Under the pieces are notes generated by a model. The model saw only the letters and a list, made by a program, of their open reading frames with translations. It searched no databases and was not told the DNA's origin. Below are positions 36,076 through 45,301 of a stretch of 64,000 bases of DNA, piece by piece. Source of the stretch: Superficieibacter sp. 1612_C1 (GTDB lineage: Bacteria > Pseudomonadota > Gammaproteobacteria > Enterobacterales > Enterobacteriaceae); the NCBI RefSeq assembly GCF_015234305.1, contig NZ_JADGMI010000001.1, forward strand, positions 1,240,001 to 1,304,000, in the 5' to 3' direction. Position numbers and translations under genes: made by a program. Each line of letters starts with the position of its first letter. The first letter of the stretch is position 1.

Positions 36076-36981
36076 ATGAACGCACTGCTTTACGGCCTGG
36101 TAGTGGCGATCTGGGGCACGACCTGGATCGCTATTTTTCTTCAACAGGGTGATGTTCCCGCGCCGGTATCGATTTTCTGGCGCTTCGCCGTCGCCAGCCT
36201 GACGCTGCTCATTGTTTTAGGTCTGAGCCGCCGACTGCGCAGGTTGGCCCTGCGGGATCACCTTTTCTGCGTGCTTCAGGGCTGCTGCGTTTTCGGCTTT
36301 AACTTCTGGTGTTTTTATACCGCCGCCGCGTGGATCAATACCGGCCTTGAATCAGTTATTTTCTCTATGGCAGTGCTGTTTAACGCCCTTAATAGCTTTT
36401 TGTTTTTTGGACAGAAGCCGTCGCGCCGCTTTTACATTGCCGCCATTCTGGGGATGGGCGGGATCGTTACCCTCTTCTGGCAGGATCTGATGGCGACGGG
36501 CGTGAGCTGCACTCTGCTTTTCGGCGCGGGCCTTTCCCTGCTGGGGACCTGGGGCTTTTCGCTGGGCAATATGATAAGCCTGCGCCATCAACGTAACGGG
36601 CTGGAGACAATGACCACAAACACCTGGGCAATGTTGTGGGGCACGCTGATCATGGGAACCATCGCGTTATTACGCGGGGACGACTTTACCCCTGACTGGA
36701 CGGTGAGCTATCTCGGCGCGATGCTTTATCTGGCCATATTCGGTTCGGTGATTGCCTTCGGCGCGTACTTTACGCTGGTGGGCCGCATCGGGGCCGGGAA
36801 CGCGGCTTACAGCACACTGCTTTTCCCGCTGGTGGCGCTGACCCTCTCCACGTTCTATGAAGGCTATGTTTGGCATCTGAATGCAGTGCTGGGATTAGGG
36901 TTAATCCTTACCGGCAATCTGGTGATGTTCGCCAGGCCCGTGCGCATCGCAGGCATTAGGAAGTTACAACGTCACGCCTGA
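36076..36981 (+). CDS. EamA/DMT-family transporter
   Basis: A 301-aa inner-membrane protein with ten predicted helices in two EamA repeats, typical of 10-TMS drug/metabolite exporters (VVAIWGTTWIAIFLQQG at the start). ATG at 36076 follows AGAGAACC; the longer upstream frame is discarded because it is not hydrophobic and lies in the promoter region. It is divergent from the AraC regulator, its likely controller, and is followed by a strong terminator. The substrate is unknown; amino acids or metabolites are usual for the family. Confidence 0.85.
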   Translation: MNALLYGLVVAIWGTTWIAIFLQQGDVPAPVSIFWRFAVASLTLLIVLGLSRRLRRLALRDHLFCVLQGCCVFGFNFWCFYTAAAWINTGLESVIFSMAVLFNALNSFLFFGQKPSRRFYIAAILGMGGIVTLFWQDLMATGVSCTLLFGAGLSLLGTWGFSLGNMISLRHQRNGLETMTTNTWAMLWGTLIMGTIALLRGDDFTPDWTVSYLGAMLYLAIFGSVIAFGAYFTLVGRIGAGNAAYSTLLFPLVALTLSTFYEGYVWHLNAVLGLGLILTGNLVMFARPVRIAGIRKLQRHA

Positions 36982-36990
36982 AACCGCTAA

Positions 36991-37022
36991 AAAAACCCGG
37001 CATCATGCATAGCCGGGTTTTT
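36991..37022. terminator. Strong bidirectional intrinsic terminator
   Basis: Arms AAAAACCCGGC and GCCGGGTTTTT form an 11-bp stem with a 10-base loop. It has T tracts on both strands and lies between the convergent EamA and DUF3313 genes. Confidence 0.9.
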
Positions 37023-37027
37023 CCACT

Positions 37028-37693
37028 TTATTTTGTGATGTCAAACATCGTGGCGTCGGTCGCCAGATCGTCGACAACCTGTTTTAACGTATCGGCGGTC
37101 ATTGGCGTATTTTCATTGCTCAGGCTTTCACCCTCGCCCATACGTACCACTCTTACTACCGGCTTGTTGGTGGCAGCGTCAATCAGCTCGCCTTCGAAAT
37201 AGAGGTGCGTATCCATAGTACGGTGTCCCGTTGCCATTTGCGTTCCCGCCACCACCAGCGCCACCGGGATCACCTCATAGAATTGCAGCCCTTCTTTGCT
37301 GGTGTTCACACCGGTGATCGCACCGCGGAAAATCAGGGTATGTGGCCCCGGAGTCATCACCAGTGGTTTACGCTCTGCCGCCGCCGCTTTTAATTTCGTA
37401 TTGGTATAGGTCAGCAGCCCATCCAGAACTTCTTTACCCACCTGCGTCGTCGGTTTAGGAATTGGATAATAAGTGACCGGACGGTAATCAATGCTGTCGT
37501 AATTCGCCGCATTAAAATCCGACGCAACCCAGCGTAAAATGGGTTTCCCGGTTGCCGAAGTGGTTTCCTGGAGGCCAGAGTAGTCTTTCAAAAAGCCGGA
37601 ATACTTCTCGGGCTGCGTCACTTTCGATGCACAGCCGGTTAACGCCAGCAGGCCGCAAAGGGCAGCGACTTTAAAAAGAGCTTGAGTACGCAT
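37028..37693 (-). CDS. DUF3313 family lipoprotein
   Basis: A 221-aa protein with a lipoprotein signal (FKVAALCGLLALTGCAS; lipobox LTGC at residue about 20), so it should be anchored in the outer or inner membrane facing the periplasm. The chosen ATG at 37693 gives the canonical signal; ATG at 37723 would add ten non-hydrophobic residues. The mature part starts with KVTQPEKYSGFLKDYSGL, typical of DUF3313. Asp at mature position +2 is absent (Ala-Ser follow Cys), which favours Lol-dependent transfer to the outer membrane. Function is unknown. Confidence 0.82.
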   Translation of the reverse strand: MRTQALFKVAALCGLLALTGCASKVTQPEKYSGFLKDYSGLQETTSATGKPILRWVASDFNAANYDSIDYRPVTYYPIPKPTTQVGKEVLDGLLTYTNTKLKAAAAERKPLVMTPGPHTLIFRGAITGVNTSKEGLQFYEVIPVALVVAGTQMATGHRTMDTHLYFEGELIDAATNKPVVRVVRMGEGESLSNENTPMTADTLKQVVDDLATDATMFDITK

Positions 37694-37803
37694 GAATATG
37701 TCCCTGAATTGATTATTCAACATGTTAAGTTATAGCAAAAAGGCAAGAAATAGTTGTGACAAAAAAGGTGCTGGAGGCGGAAAATCTGGGGCTAAAGCAA
37801 AAA

Positions 37804-37833
37804 GTCTCCTGCCCCAAAACTCAGGCAGGAGAC
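37804..37833 (-). terminator. Intrinsic terminator downstream of the hxlB remnant
   Basis: Perfect 10-bp arms GTCTCCTGCC and GGCAGGAGAC enclose a 10-base loop and are followed on the minus strand by TTTTTGCTTT. It would end the transcript of the peptide-binding-protein gene plus the hxlB remnant. Confidence 0.8.
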
Positions 37834-37860
37834 ACGTTTTACCCGGTTGATACGGACTTA

Positions 37861-38160
37861 CTACTCAAGATTGGCGTGTCGACTGAACATCTGCGCGTCG
37901 GTCTGCGCCGTTTTCTCCTTCAATGCGATCACCACGCTGTCATAAATAAGCCAGCTCAACGATGGCGTGGTCGGTTCGCCAACGAACCAGACGCTAAAGC
38001 CCAGGTGCATCAGGCGGTTGGAAAAGGCTCGCGCCGCAAAACCGGAACGCCCGGCCCCGGCAACAAATATTCGTTTGGCCCGCATAATCGCCTCGCCCAG
38101 CGCGTTAACCGCCTCACCGTCAATCTGCCGCGCCAGGTCCGGGCGAACCTGGCGCAGGTA
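37861..38160 (-). pseudogene. hxlB: Remnant of a 6-phospho-3-hexuloisomerase gene (hxlB), doubly deleted
   Basis: On the minus strand the frame continues directly from the stop of the gene at 38161. It encodes EAIMRAKRIFVAGAGRSGFA and RLMHLGFSVWFVGEPTTPS, the SIS-domain start of 6-phospho-3-hexuloisomerase of the ribulose monophosphate formaldehyde pathway. It then jumps to WLIYDSVVIALKEKT and MFSRHANLE, the usual C-terminus. The first residues and about 80 central residues are missing, so it cannot be active. No hxlA is nearby. The family identification rests on the RSGFAAR and HANLE motifs recalled from known proteins. Confidence 0.75.
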
Positions 38161-39753
38161 TTACTTCATATCTACCTGATAAAAAATGTGTTTACCAAAC
38201 GGGTCGATTTCGTAGCCCGTCACCTCTTTGCGCACCGGCTCGAAAATCGTGGAGTGGGCAATCATCACCGCAGGCATCTGATCGTGCATCATCTGCTGCG
38301 CCTGTTTGTACAGCGCGGTGCGTTTGTCCTGGTCGGTAATGACTTTTGCATCGGCAATCAGCTTGTCAAACGGCTTATAGCACCACTTCGCCGAGTTAGA
38401 GCCGCCATCCGCTGAGGTGCAGGTAAACAGCGGGCCGAAGAAATTGTCCGGATCGCCGGTGGCGGTGGTCCAGCCCATCAACGCCGCCTGGTGCTCCCCG
38501 CTCTTCACGCGCTTCAGGTATTCGCCCCATTCGTAGGTCACAATTTTGGCCTGTACGCCCACTTTCGCCCAGTCGGCTTGGATCATCTCCGCCATGCGTT
38601 TGGCGTTCGGATTATAGGGACGCTGAACCGGCATGGCCCACAAATCGATAGTGGTGCCGTTCGCTAAACCGGCCTCTTTCAGCAGCGCTTTCGCTTTTTC
38701 CGGATCGTAATCGTAATCTTTCAGATCGCTATCGGCGCTCCATACCCCCGGCGGCAGCAGATTTTTAGCCGCCGTGCCGGTGCCGTGGAATACCGCTTCA
38801 ATGATTGCGGGCTTATTGATGGCCAGCGCCAGCGCCTGTCGTACTTTGACGTTATCCAGCGGCGCTTTCTGGGTGTTAAAGGCGAGGAAACCGGTGTTCA
38901 GCCCCGCTTTACTCATCAGGTTCAGGTCCTTATTTTCTTTCATCCGCGGCAGATCGGCAGGATTGGGGAATGGCATCACCTGACACTCGTTTTTCTCCAG
39001 TTTAGCGAAGCGTACTGAGGCATCCGGTGTGATGCTAAACACCAGCCGATCCAGTTTTGCTTTGCCGCCCCAGTATTCCGGGAACGCGGTGAAAAGAATG
39101 CGCGAATCCTTCTGATACTGCGTCAGCTTAAATGGCCCGGTGCCGACCGGCTGCATATCCACGCGCTCAGGGGTTCCCGCTTTCAGCATGGCGTCGGCAT
39201 ATTCGGCGGAGAGGATGGAAGCAAAATACCAGCCCAGATCGGCAACAAATGGCGCTTCCGGATGAGCGAGATTAAAGCGAACCGTGTAGTCGTCCACTTT
39301 ATCAATACTGGTAATGAGCGTGCCAAACTCGAGGCTTTCAAAGTTGGAATAGGTGCCGCCAGAAACCTTATGGTACGGATTGTTGGGATCTTTCTGGCGC
39401 ATAAACGAGAAGATCACGTCATCGGCGTTAAAGTCCCGCGTCGGCTTGAAATATTTATTGCTCTGGAACTTCACGCCTTTGCGCAGATGGAAGGTATAGG
39501 TTTTGCCATCCTCGCTGACGTCCCAGCGTTCCGCCAGGCTCGGCTCCAGCTCCGTGGTGCCGACTTTAAAATCCACCAGCCGGTTATACACCGGGACGGC
39601 GCTGGCATCCACGCTGGTGCCGGAGGTATAGAGCTGCGGGTTAAAGTTTTCCGGCGATCCTTCCGAGCAATACACCAGCGTTTTCGCCGCCACGGTTGAA
39701 CTTACCGTCAGTGCGGCCAGCGCCAGAGCAAGGGTAGAGAATTTGCTTTTCAT
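38161..39753 (-). CDS. DppA-paralogue periplasmic dipeptide-binding protein (orphan)
   Basis: A 530-aa solute-binding protein, very close to E. coli DppA (TLVYCSEGSPENFNPQLYTS near the N-terminus, MAEMIQADWAKVGVQAKIV, STIFEPVRKEVTGYE near the end). ATG at 39753 (MKSKFSTLALALAALTVSS) gives a clean signal peptide; the longer frame is discarded. No permease genes adjoin it. It is divergent from a PepT-like peptidase gene with 118 bp between starts, suggesting coordinated peptide capture and hydrolysis. It probably feeds DppBCDF encoded elsewhere. Confidence 0.9.
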   Translation of the reverse strand: MKSKFSTLALALAALTVSSTVAAKTLVYCSEGSPENFNPQLYTSGTSVDASAVPVYNRLVDFKVGTTELEPSLAERWDVSEDGKTYTFHLRKGVKFQSNKYFKPTRDFNADDVIFSFMRQKDPNNPYHKVSGGTYSNFESLEFGTLITSIDKVDDYTVRFNLAHPEAPFVADLGWYFASILSAEYADAMLKAGTPERVDMQPVGTGPFKLTQYQKDSRILFTAFPEYWGGKAKLDRLVFSITPDASVRFAKLEKNECQVMPFPNPADLPRMKENKDLNLMSKAGLNTGFLAFNTQKAPLDNVKVRQALALAINKPAIIEAVFHGTGTAAKNLLPPGVWSADSDLKDYDYDPEKAKALLKEAGLANGTTIDLWAMPVQRPYNPNAKRMAEMIQADWAKVGVQAKIVTYEWGEYLKRVKSGEHQAALMGWTTATGDPDNFFGPLFTCTSADGGSNSAKWCYKPFDKLIADAKVITDQDKRTALYKQAQQMMHDQMPAVMIAHSTIFEPVRKEVTGYEIDPFGKHIFYQVDMK

Positions 39754-39871
39754 CACTTTTTCCTGTTTTCTTGAGCCAGAGGCGGATGACGTACATGTCG
39801 TTTGCTGACTCATAGATAACATTAAAAACGCCTTGCAAGCACCTGATAACATAAATAAAGAAGGAAACACC

Positions 39872-41101
39872 ATGTCTTCGCCGCTAGCCAGTCAATTAAC
39901 CCAACGCTTCTTCCGCTATCTTGCCATCAGCAGCCAGAGCGATCCTGCGGCGACTACCCTGCCTACCACCCCGGGGCAACACGAGATGGCGCGGGCGCTG
40001 GCGAGCGAACTGGCGCAGTTTGGACTGGACGATATCGTCATTGATGAACATGCTACGGTGACCGCAGTGAAAAAAGGCAACGTGCCCGGTGCGCCGCGCG
40101 TTGGCTTCATTACCCATATCGATACCGTCGACGTCGGACTGTCGCCGGATATTCATCCACAGATCCTGCGTTTTACTGGTGAAGATCTCTGCCTGAACGC
40201 TGAGAAAGATATCTGGCTGCGGGTGAGTGAGCATCCGGAAATTCAGGCTTATCCGGGCGAGGAGATCATTTTCAGCGACGGCACCAGCGTGCTGGGCGCG
40301 GATAATAAAGCGGCGGTGACAGTAGTGATGACCCTGCTGGAAAACCTGACCGCCGAACATCGGTACGGCGATATCGTGGTGGCGTTCGTACCCGATGAAG
40401 AAGTGGGTTTACGCGGCGCGAAAGCGCTGGATCTGCAACGCTTTGCGGTGGATTTTGCCTGGACCATCGACTGCTGCGAACTGGGTGAGATTGTGTATGA
40501 GAACTTTAACGCCGCGTCCGCCGAGATCCGTTTTACCGGCGTGACGGCGCATCCGATGTCGGCGAAGGGCGTGCTGGTCAACCCGCTGCTGATGGCCTGC
40601 GATTTTATTAACGAATTCGATCGCCAGCAGACGCCGGAGCATACCGCCGATCGCGAAGGTTACGTCTGGTTTAACGGTATGGAAGCGGTGCAAAGTTATG
40701 CGGTACTACAGGCGAGCATTCGCGATTTCGACCTTGCCAGCTTTGAGCGGCGCAAGCAGCAGATCGCTGAGGTGGCACACAAAATAGGTGACCGTTACCC
40801 CACTGCAAAGGTGGAATACACGATCAGCGATATCTACAGCAATATCAGCAACGCGATTGGCGAAGACCGCCGGGCCGTGGATCTGATCTTTGAGGCCATG
40901 CAAACCCTCGGCATTCCCGCAAAACCGACGCCGATGCGCGGCGGCACCGACGGGGCTGCGCTTTCTGCAAAGGGATTGCTGACCCCGAACTTTTTCACCG
41001 GCGCGCATAACTTCCACTCGAAGTTTGAGTTTTTGCCGCTGAAATCTTTCGAGGCTTCTTATAACGTTGCGCTGCAACTCTGTTTGCTGGCCGCCCGTTA
41101 A
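39872..41101 (+). CDS. M20-family peptidase T-like tripeptidase
   Basis: A 409-aa cytosolic zinc aminotripeptidase-like enzyme. ATG at 39872 follows AAGGAAA. Metal-site motifs typical of PepT are visible: THIDTVD near residue 80, LGADNKAA near 140, VPDEEVG near 175, TIDCCELGE near 195 and [11 protein letters not shown] near 378. It is the length of E. coli PepT but much diverged, and the true pepT is expected elsewhere, so it is called a paralogue. It is divergent from a DppA-like binding protein. The last 4 bp overlap the end of convergent tehB. Confidence 0.87.
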   Translation: MSSPLASQLTQRFFRYLAISSQSDPAATTLPTTPGQHEMARALASELAQFGLDDIVIDEHATVTAVKKGNVPGAPRVGFITHIDTVDVGLSPDIHPQILRFTGEDLCLNAEKDIWLRVSEHPEIQAYPGEEIIFSDGTSVLGADNKAAVTVVMTLLENLTAEHRYGDIVVAFVPDEEVGLRGAKALDLQRFAVDFAWTIDCCELGEIVYENFNAASAEIRFTGVTAHPMSAKGVLVNPLLMACDFINEFDRQQTPEHTADREGYVWFNGMEAVQSYAVLQASIRDFDLASFERRKQQIAEVAHKIGDRYPTAKVEYTISDIYSNISNAIGEDRRAVDLIFEAMQTLGIPAKPTPMRGGTDGAALSAKGLLTPNFFTGAHNFHSKFEFLPLKSFEASYNVALQLCLLAAR

Positions 41102-41694
41102 GCGCCTTTACGCGCCAGCATAGTGGCAAAACGCAGCTTGATGCGATTACCCTCGGCGTCGGTGCGGTGCAGCTCACCGACGTCTTCATTATATTTCACC
41201 AGCTCCCAGCCGGTATAATAATCGCGGAGTTCGCCGCGCTTAAAGGCAAACGGAAAACCAACGGTACAGGGATAATCGTCGGTATCCATCGCCGCCACGA
41301 TCAGGTTATAGCCGCCGGGCACGGTGCAGCGCTGCATATTGGCGATCAGGCCCGGAATGGTCTCCGCTTCAAGGAACATCATGACGACGGTGGAGAGAAT
41401 AAAATCGTATTCGCCGTCAAACCGCAGAGTGTTCAGATCCTGAATACCGGTGCGCAGATTTTCCAGCCCCTCCGCCGCCCGAATGGTCTCCAGATTTTTA
41501 ATGCTCATCGGATTACGATCCCAGGCAGTAACGTCATAGCCGTTTGCTGCCAGCCACAGGCTGTTGCGGCCATTACCGCAACCCAGATCCAGCGTTTTGC
41601 CTGGCGACATATGGGTGGCGGCTTCAACGACGTCTGAGTGAGTTCGGGTCAAACCATATTTTTCAGTGAAGTAATTTTCATCGCGTACGTTCAT
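41098..41694 (-). CDS. tehB: Tellurite/selenite methyltransferase TehB
   Basis: A 198-aa cytosolic SAM-dependent methyltransferase; E. coli TehB methylates tellurite and selenium compounds and gives resistance when expressed with TehA. The SAM motif [20 protein letters not shown] is present near residue 35, and [20 protein letters not shown] matches E. coli TehB. The tehA gene that precedes tehB in E. coli is absent; the next gene is ydcK, divergent. The stop region overlaps the PepT-like gene by 4 bp. Confidence 0.93.
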   Translation of the reverse strand: MNVRDENYFTEKYGLTRTHSDVVEAATHMSPGKTLDLGCGNGRNSLWLAANGYDVTAWDRNPMSIKNLETIRAAEGLENLRTGIQDLNTLRFDGEYDFILSTVVMMFLEAETIPGLIANMQRCTVPGGYNLIVAAMDTDDYPCTVGFPFAFKRGELRDYYTGWELVKYNEDVGELHRTDAEGNRIKLRFATMLARKGA

Positions 41695-41809
41695 GTTTTT
41701 TCCTGCACTTTTATAAGATGTATTTTTGATGAATTTTAAGAAAATCCGTTCTTAATAGCCAGCGCTATAACCTCTGCTACCTTTATCTAAGGTGAACCGG
41801 GAGAGAAGC

Positions 41810-42790
41810 ATGCAAAAATACCGCCTGAGCGAGGAAACGCGGGTTTATAGCTGGCAGGAAGACGGGGAAACCTATCGTGTGACGCTATATCAGATTATCG
41901 CGCTGAAAGATTTTGCGGATGTGGTAACGGGCAGCGAGGGCGGCTGGATAGACAGCGAAGCAGCGCTCAGCCAGTCAGGCGACTGCTGGATCTACGACGT
42001 TAACAGCGCGGTATTCGCCGGGGCGCGAATTGAAGGCAACGCCCGGCTGACCCAGTGCTGTGTGGTCAGTCATGGTGCAGTGGTGAAAGATAACGCCTGG
42101 CTGGACGCGGCGGAGGTGAGTCAGCGGGCGGTTATACGTGACAACGTCACTATTCAGCACTCTTCCGTGCGCGGTGAATGCCTGATTAGCGGCGAGGCAC
42201 GGATTTTACACCACAGCGAAATTATTGCGGTTCGCGGGCTGACGCGGGAACGCGACCAGCTGCTGCAAATCTACGACCGCGCCACCGTCACCGCATCGCG
42301 CGTTGTCCATCAGGCGCAGATTTACGGTGACGCCATCGTGAAATACGCCTTTATTGAGCACCGCGCCGAAGTGTTTGATTTCGCCCTGCTGGAAGGCAAT
42401 GAAGAAAACAACGTCTGGGTGTGCGACTGCGCCAAAGTGTACGGCCACGCGCGGTTGATTGCCGGGACGGAAGAGGATGCGATCCCGACGCTGCGCTACA
42501 GCTCGCAGGTGGCAGAGAATGCGTTAGTCGAGGGGAACTGCGTATTGAAGCATCATGTGCTGGTTGGCGGTGAGGCCTGGCTACGGGGCGGCCCTATCCT
42601 CATCGACGATAATGTGGTGATCCAGGGGCGCGCCCGCGTGAGCGGCGACGTCATTATCGAGCATTTTATTGAGCTCACCGACGATGCGGTGATTGAGGCC
42701 GCTGAAGGCGACGTACTGCAACTGCGCGATCATAAAGTCATCAACGGCGCGCAGCGGGTGACCCGCACGCCGCTGGCCGGTCTACTTTGA
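41810..42790 (+). CDS. ydcK: Hexapeptide-repeat (left-handed beta-helix) protein YdcK
   Basis: A 326-aa protein, the E. coli YdcK length. ATG at 41810 follows GGGAGAG; the GTG at 41792 is upstream of that ribosome-binding site. It consists largely of irregular hexapeptide repeats (for example [20 protein letters not shown]) typical of acyl- or nucleotidyl-transferase beta helices, but no catalytic domain is recognised. Function is unknown. It lies between tehB and rimL as in E. coli, apart from the missing tehA. It ends 3 bp before the convergent rimL. Confidence 0.9.
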   Translation: MQKYRLSEETRVYSWQEDGETYRVTLYQIIALKDFADVVTGSEGGWIDSEAALSQSGDCWIYDVNSAVFAGARIEGNARLTQCCVVSHGAVVKDNAWLDAAEVSQRAVIRDNVTIQHSSVRGECLISGEARILHHSEIIAVRGLTRERDQLLQIYDRATVTASRVVHQAQIYGDAIVKYAFIEHRAEVFDFALLEGNEENNVWVCDCAKVYGHARLIAGTEEDAIPTLRYSSQVAENALVEGNCVLKHHVLVGGEAWLRGGPILIDDNVVIQGRARVSGDVIIEHFIELTDDAVIEAAEGDVLQLRDHKVINGAQRVTRTPLAGLL

Positions 42791-42793
42791 GAT

Positions 42794-43348
42794 TCACTCA
42801 AAAATACGCGCGTAGATATTCTGATCTTCATATGCGCCGTTGAGAAATTCTGCCTGCTTCAGACAGCCTTCCAGCGCGAAGCCGTTACGCAAGGCTAGTT
42901 GATTACTTCTGACATTACCGACGCGACATTTAATGACGAAGCGGCGAAGCTCGCCACGGTTGACATAGTGCTGCATCAGCGCCTGAAGCGCCTGCGACAC
43001 AATCCCCTTTCCCTGCGCCTCCTCGTCCAGCCAGTAGCCGATATAAGCGGTTTTATTTAGCGGTTCGATCAGATTAAACGAGAGCACGCCGACCAGCGCC
43101 TGATGATAAAAAACCAGATACATTTTGGCGTAGCCTCGCTGGTGCAGCATCACGTTGCCCTGCACATTTTTCCGCGTATCCTCCTCGTCATTGACAAACT
43201 GCGGCCAGTTCAGGCTTTGCTGTAGCCAGTCCCTGTTTTTCTGCGTTAACTGATACAACGGCGTGACGAAAACGTCATCCACCGCGCGCAGAGTAATGGC
43301 GTCGTTAACCGGGATCATGTCAATTTGCAGGTCAGTTGACGCAGTCAT
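42794..43348 (-). CDS. rimL: Ribosomal protein L7/L12 serine N-acetyltransferase RimL
   Basis: A 184-aa cytosolic GNAT enzyme that acetylates the N-terminal Ser of L12, converting it to L7. It matches E. coli RimL through WLQQSLNWPQFV, GNVMLHQRGYAKM, the acetyl-CoA-binding LDEEAQGKGIVSQALQAL and NGFALEGCLKQAEFLN. The N-terminus is slightly longer than in E. coli. It is convergent with ydcK and codirectional with opgD downstream. The small gene ydcH found next to it in E. coli is absent. Confidence 0.93.
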   Translation of the reverse strand: MTASTDLQIDMIPVNDAITLRAVDDVFVTPLYQLTQKNRDWLQQSLNWPQFVNDEEDTRKNVQGNVMLHQRGYAKMYLVFYHQALVGVLSFNLIEPLNKTAYIGYWLDEEAQGKGIVSQALQALMQHYVNRGELRRFVIKCRVGNVRSNQLALRNGFALEGCLKQAEFLNGAYEDQNIYARIFE

Positions 43349-43385
43349 CGAGAACCTCTTGATAGCATTTACGGCGATGCAAGAA

Positions 43386-43410
43386 GCCGGACAGTATGAC
43401 GCCGTCCGGC
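43386..43410. terminator. Hairpin between rimL and opgD
   Basis: Arms GCCGGAC and GTCCGGC with an 11-base loop lie just after the opgD stop (minus strand) and before rimL. It is a REP-like or terminator hairpin without a long T run. Confidence 0.45.
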
Positions 43411-43420
43411 AAGTACAGTT

Positions 43421-45076
43421 TTAGCGCATGACGCGGTCGTCAACGTAGTTACGTTTATCCACCGCCGGAGGGAAATACTGATACAGCCAGGTTTCGCTGA
43501 TCGCATCCCCTTGACAGCGCAGGAACAGGCGCATTTCTACCGGATCGGTGGCGTCGGACGTTGGATACCAGTCAAACAGGATACGGTAGCCGTCGAAAGG
43601 TTCGACGTAGAGAACCTCGACCTGTTTCGCCTCGCCGCTGGAGAGCGTGATCACTGGTTCAATGCCTTTCGGTGCGGCGGCTTTCAGGTCGCCGCCGACA
43701 AAATCAATAGCAAAGCGGCGCGACCATTTTTCCGGGAAATGTTCGCCCGGTGCCCATCCTTCCGGGAACGACCCCATACCAGTACGCGTCGCCATCACGC
43801 GGGCCAGTGGTGAGCGAACCGGCGGCTGAGCGCTCCAGTAGAGACGGTATTTGAAGTCCAGCGCATCACCGGCGCGGATCGCTTTCTCCGGTTGCCAGAA
43901 GCAGACAATGTTATCCAGCGTTTCGCCGGTGGTCGGGATCTCCATCAGGCTGACGGCCCCTTTCCCCCATTTGCTGCGCGGTTCAACCCACAGGCTTGGA
44001 CGTTTGTTGTACCAGCCCATCACATCCTGATAGTGGGTGAAATCACGATCGAGCTGTAACAGTCCAAAGCCCTTCGGGTTGTTATCAACGAAAGCATTGA
44101 ACTGCAATTTCTGTGGATTGTTGAGCGGACGGCAGATCCACTCGCCGTTGCCGCGCCACATCGCCAGGCGGTCGGAGTCGTGGATTTGCGGATGGATAGT
44201 GTCGCACATCCGGCGCTCGTTATTGCCGCAGCTAAACATACTGGTCATTGGGGCGATACCAAGCTGCTTGATGTCTTTACGCGCATAGACGTGGTTTTCC
44301 ACATCCATAATGACCTGGCTCTCTTCGCAGTGGATCACGAACTTATACGCCCCGGTCACGCTGGCGCTGTCCAGCAGCGCATAAACCGTAAATGTGGTCG
44401 CTCCCGGCTTGACGGTTTCAAACCAGAATGACGTGAAATCAGGGAACTCTTCCGGCGTATCGGTAAAGGTGTCGACGGCCAGACCTCGCGCGGAAAGGCC
44501 GTACTGGTAAGTGCTGTCCACCGCGCGGAAATAGCTCGCGCCGAGAAAGGAGACGATGTCGCGACGCGCCAGCTCAGGAGCTTTAAAGGCGCGGAATCCG
44601 GCAAAGCCTAAATCGGTCTGGCCGACTAGCTGGCGGGTATCAACCCCCGCATCGTTGTACTGGAACAGTTCCGGGCGGAAATGGATCTCCCGCGCTCGCT
44701 GCGTCGCGGAATCCAGCGAAAACATCCGCACCCGGCGGCGGAAGCCCATCCCGACGTGGAAAAACTGCACGTCCAGTTTGCGCCCTTCGACGTTATTCCA
44801 CAGGGAGTGCGCTGCATCATATTGAATGCTGTTATAGGCCTGCGGGGTCAGCGTTGCCAGCGTATTGGGTAACGGACGCGGTGCACCGACCCAGGGCTGC
44901 TTCGCCAGATCGCTGGCGGTAGACTGGAGAACGGAAAAGTCAAAAGGCCGGGTCTGGCCGTCGGCGATATCCGACTCTTCCGCGAAGGCTGCCCGCGAGA
45001 ACAGCGTCGAAATCCCGGAAGTACCACACACGGCGGCGACCGCCATTGTATTTTTAAGAAATCTTCTGCGATTCAT
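43421..45076 (-). CDS. opgD: Glucans biosynthesis protein D OpgD (MdoD)
   Basis: A 551-aa periplasmic protein, the E. coli OpgD length, which controls the backbone structure of osmoregulated periplasmic glucans. A twin-arginine signal is evident ([20 protein letters not shown]), so it is exported folded by Tat. The mature part starts with the OpgG/OpgD domain ([18 protein letters not shown]) and contains [20 protein letters not shown]. The two-domain beta-sandwich/immunoglobulin architecture is that of the OpgG family. It lies upstream of rimL in the same direction. Confidence 0.95.
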   Translation of the reverse strand: MNRRRFLKNTMAVAAVCGTSGISTLFSRAAFAEESDIADGQTRPFDFSVLQSTASDLAKQPWVGAPRPLPNTLATLTPQAYNSIQYDAAHSLWNNVEGRKLDVQFFHVGMGFRRRVRMFSLDSATQRAREIHFRPELFQYNDAGVDTRQLVGQTDLGFAGFRAFKAPELARRDIVSFLGASYFRAVDSTYQYGLSARGLAVDTFTDTPEEFPDFTSFWFETVKPGATTFTVYALLDSASVTGAYKFVIHCEESQVIMDVENHVYARKDIKQLGIAPMTSMFSCGNNERRMCDTIHPQIHDSDRLAMWRGNGEWICRPLNNPQKLQFNAFVDNNPKGFGLLQLDRDFTHYQDVMGWYNKRPSLWVEPRSKWGKGAVSLMEIPTTGETLDNIVCFWQPEKAIRAGDALDFKYRLYWSAQPPVRSPLARVMATRTGMGSFPEGWAPGEHFPEKWSRRFAIDFVGGDLKAAAPKGIEPVITLSSGEAKQVEVLYVEPFDGYRILFDWYPTSDATDPVEMRLFLRCQGDAISETWLYQYFPPAVDKRNYVDDRVMR

Positions 45077-45262
45077 GCCTGGAAAAACATCCTTTGGTCA
45101 GCAAATGGAGCCGCCCATGCCGATGACGGCAGCGCGTCCGAAAGCGCCCACTTTAGACAAAATCCGTTAATAAACCAATTGTTGACGGCGGAAAAACTGC
45201 GTCAGGAGGAAAAAACAAGCTGCCAATGAGACCAGGCTGAATCATCGGTAAAGTTATGTATG

Positions 45263-45292
45263 AAAAATCCCCATCTCTGTTATTAAATGGGG
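45263..45292 (-). terminator. Intrinsic terminator of ydcJ
   Basis: On the minus strand, CCCCAT and ATGGGG form a stem with a 12-base loop followed by ATTTTT, 9 bp after the ydcJ stop. Confidence 0.75.
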
Positions 45293-45301
45293 AGAAGTGT
45301 T

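Noticed and set aside
37756-38415. A 219-codon plus-strand frame over the hxlB remnant and the end of the DppA-like gene
   Set aside because: It spans a terminator hairpin and the antisense of two recognisable coding stretches; no independent support.
45077-45262. Possible leftover of ydcH between opgD and ydcJ
   Set aside because: A short Lys/Glu-rich stretch can be read there, but it does not align with YdcH and no start is credible.
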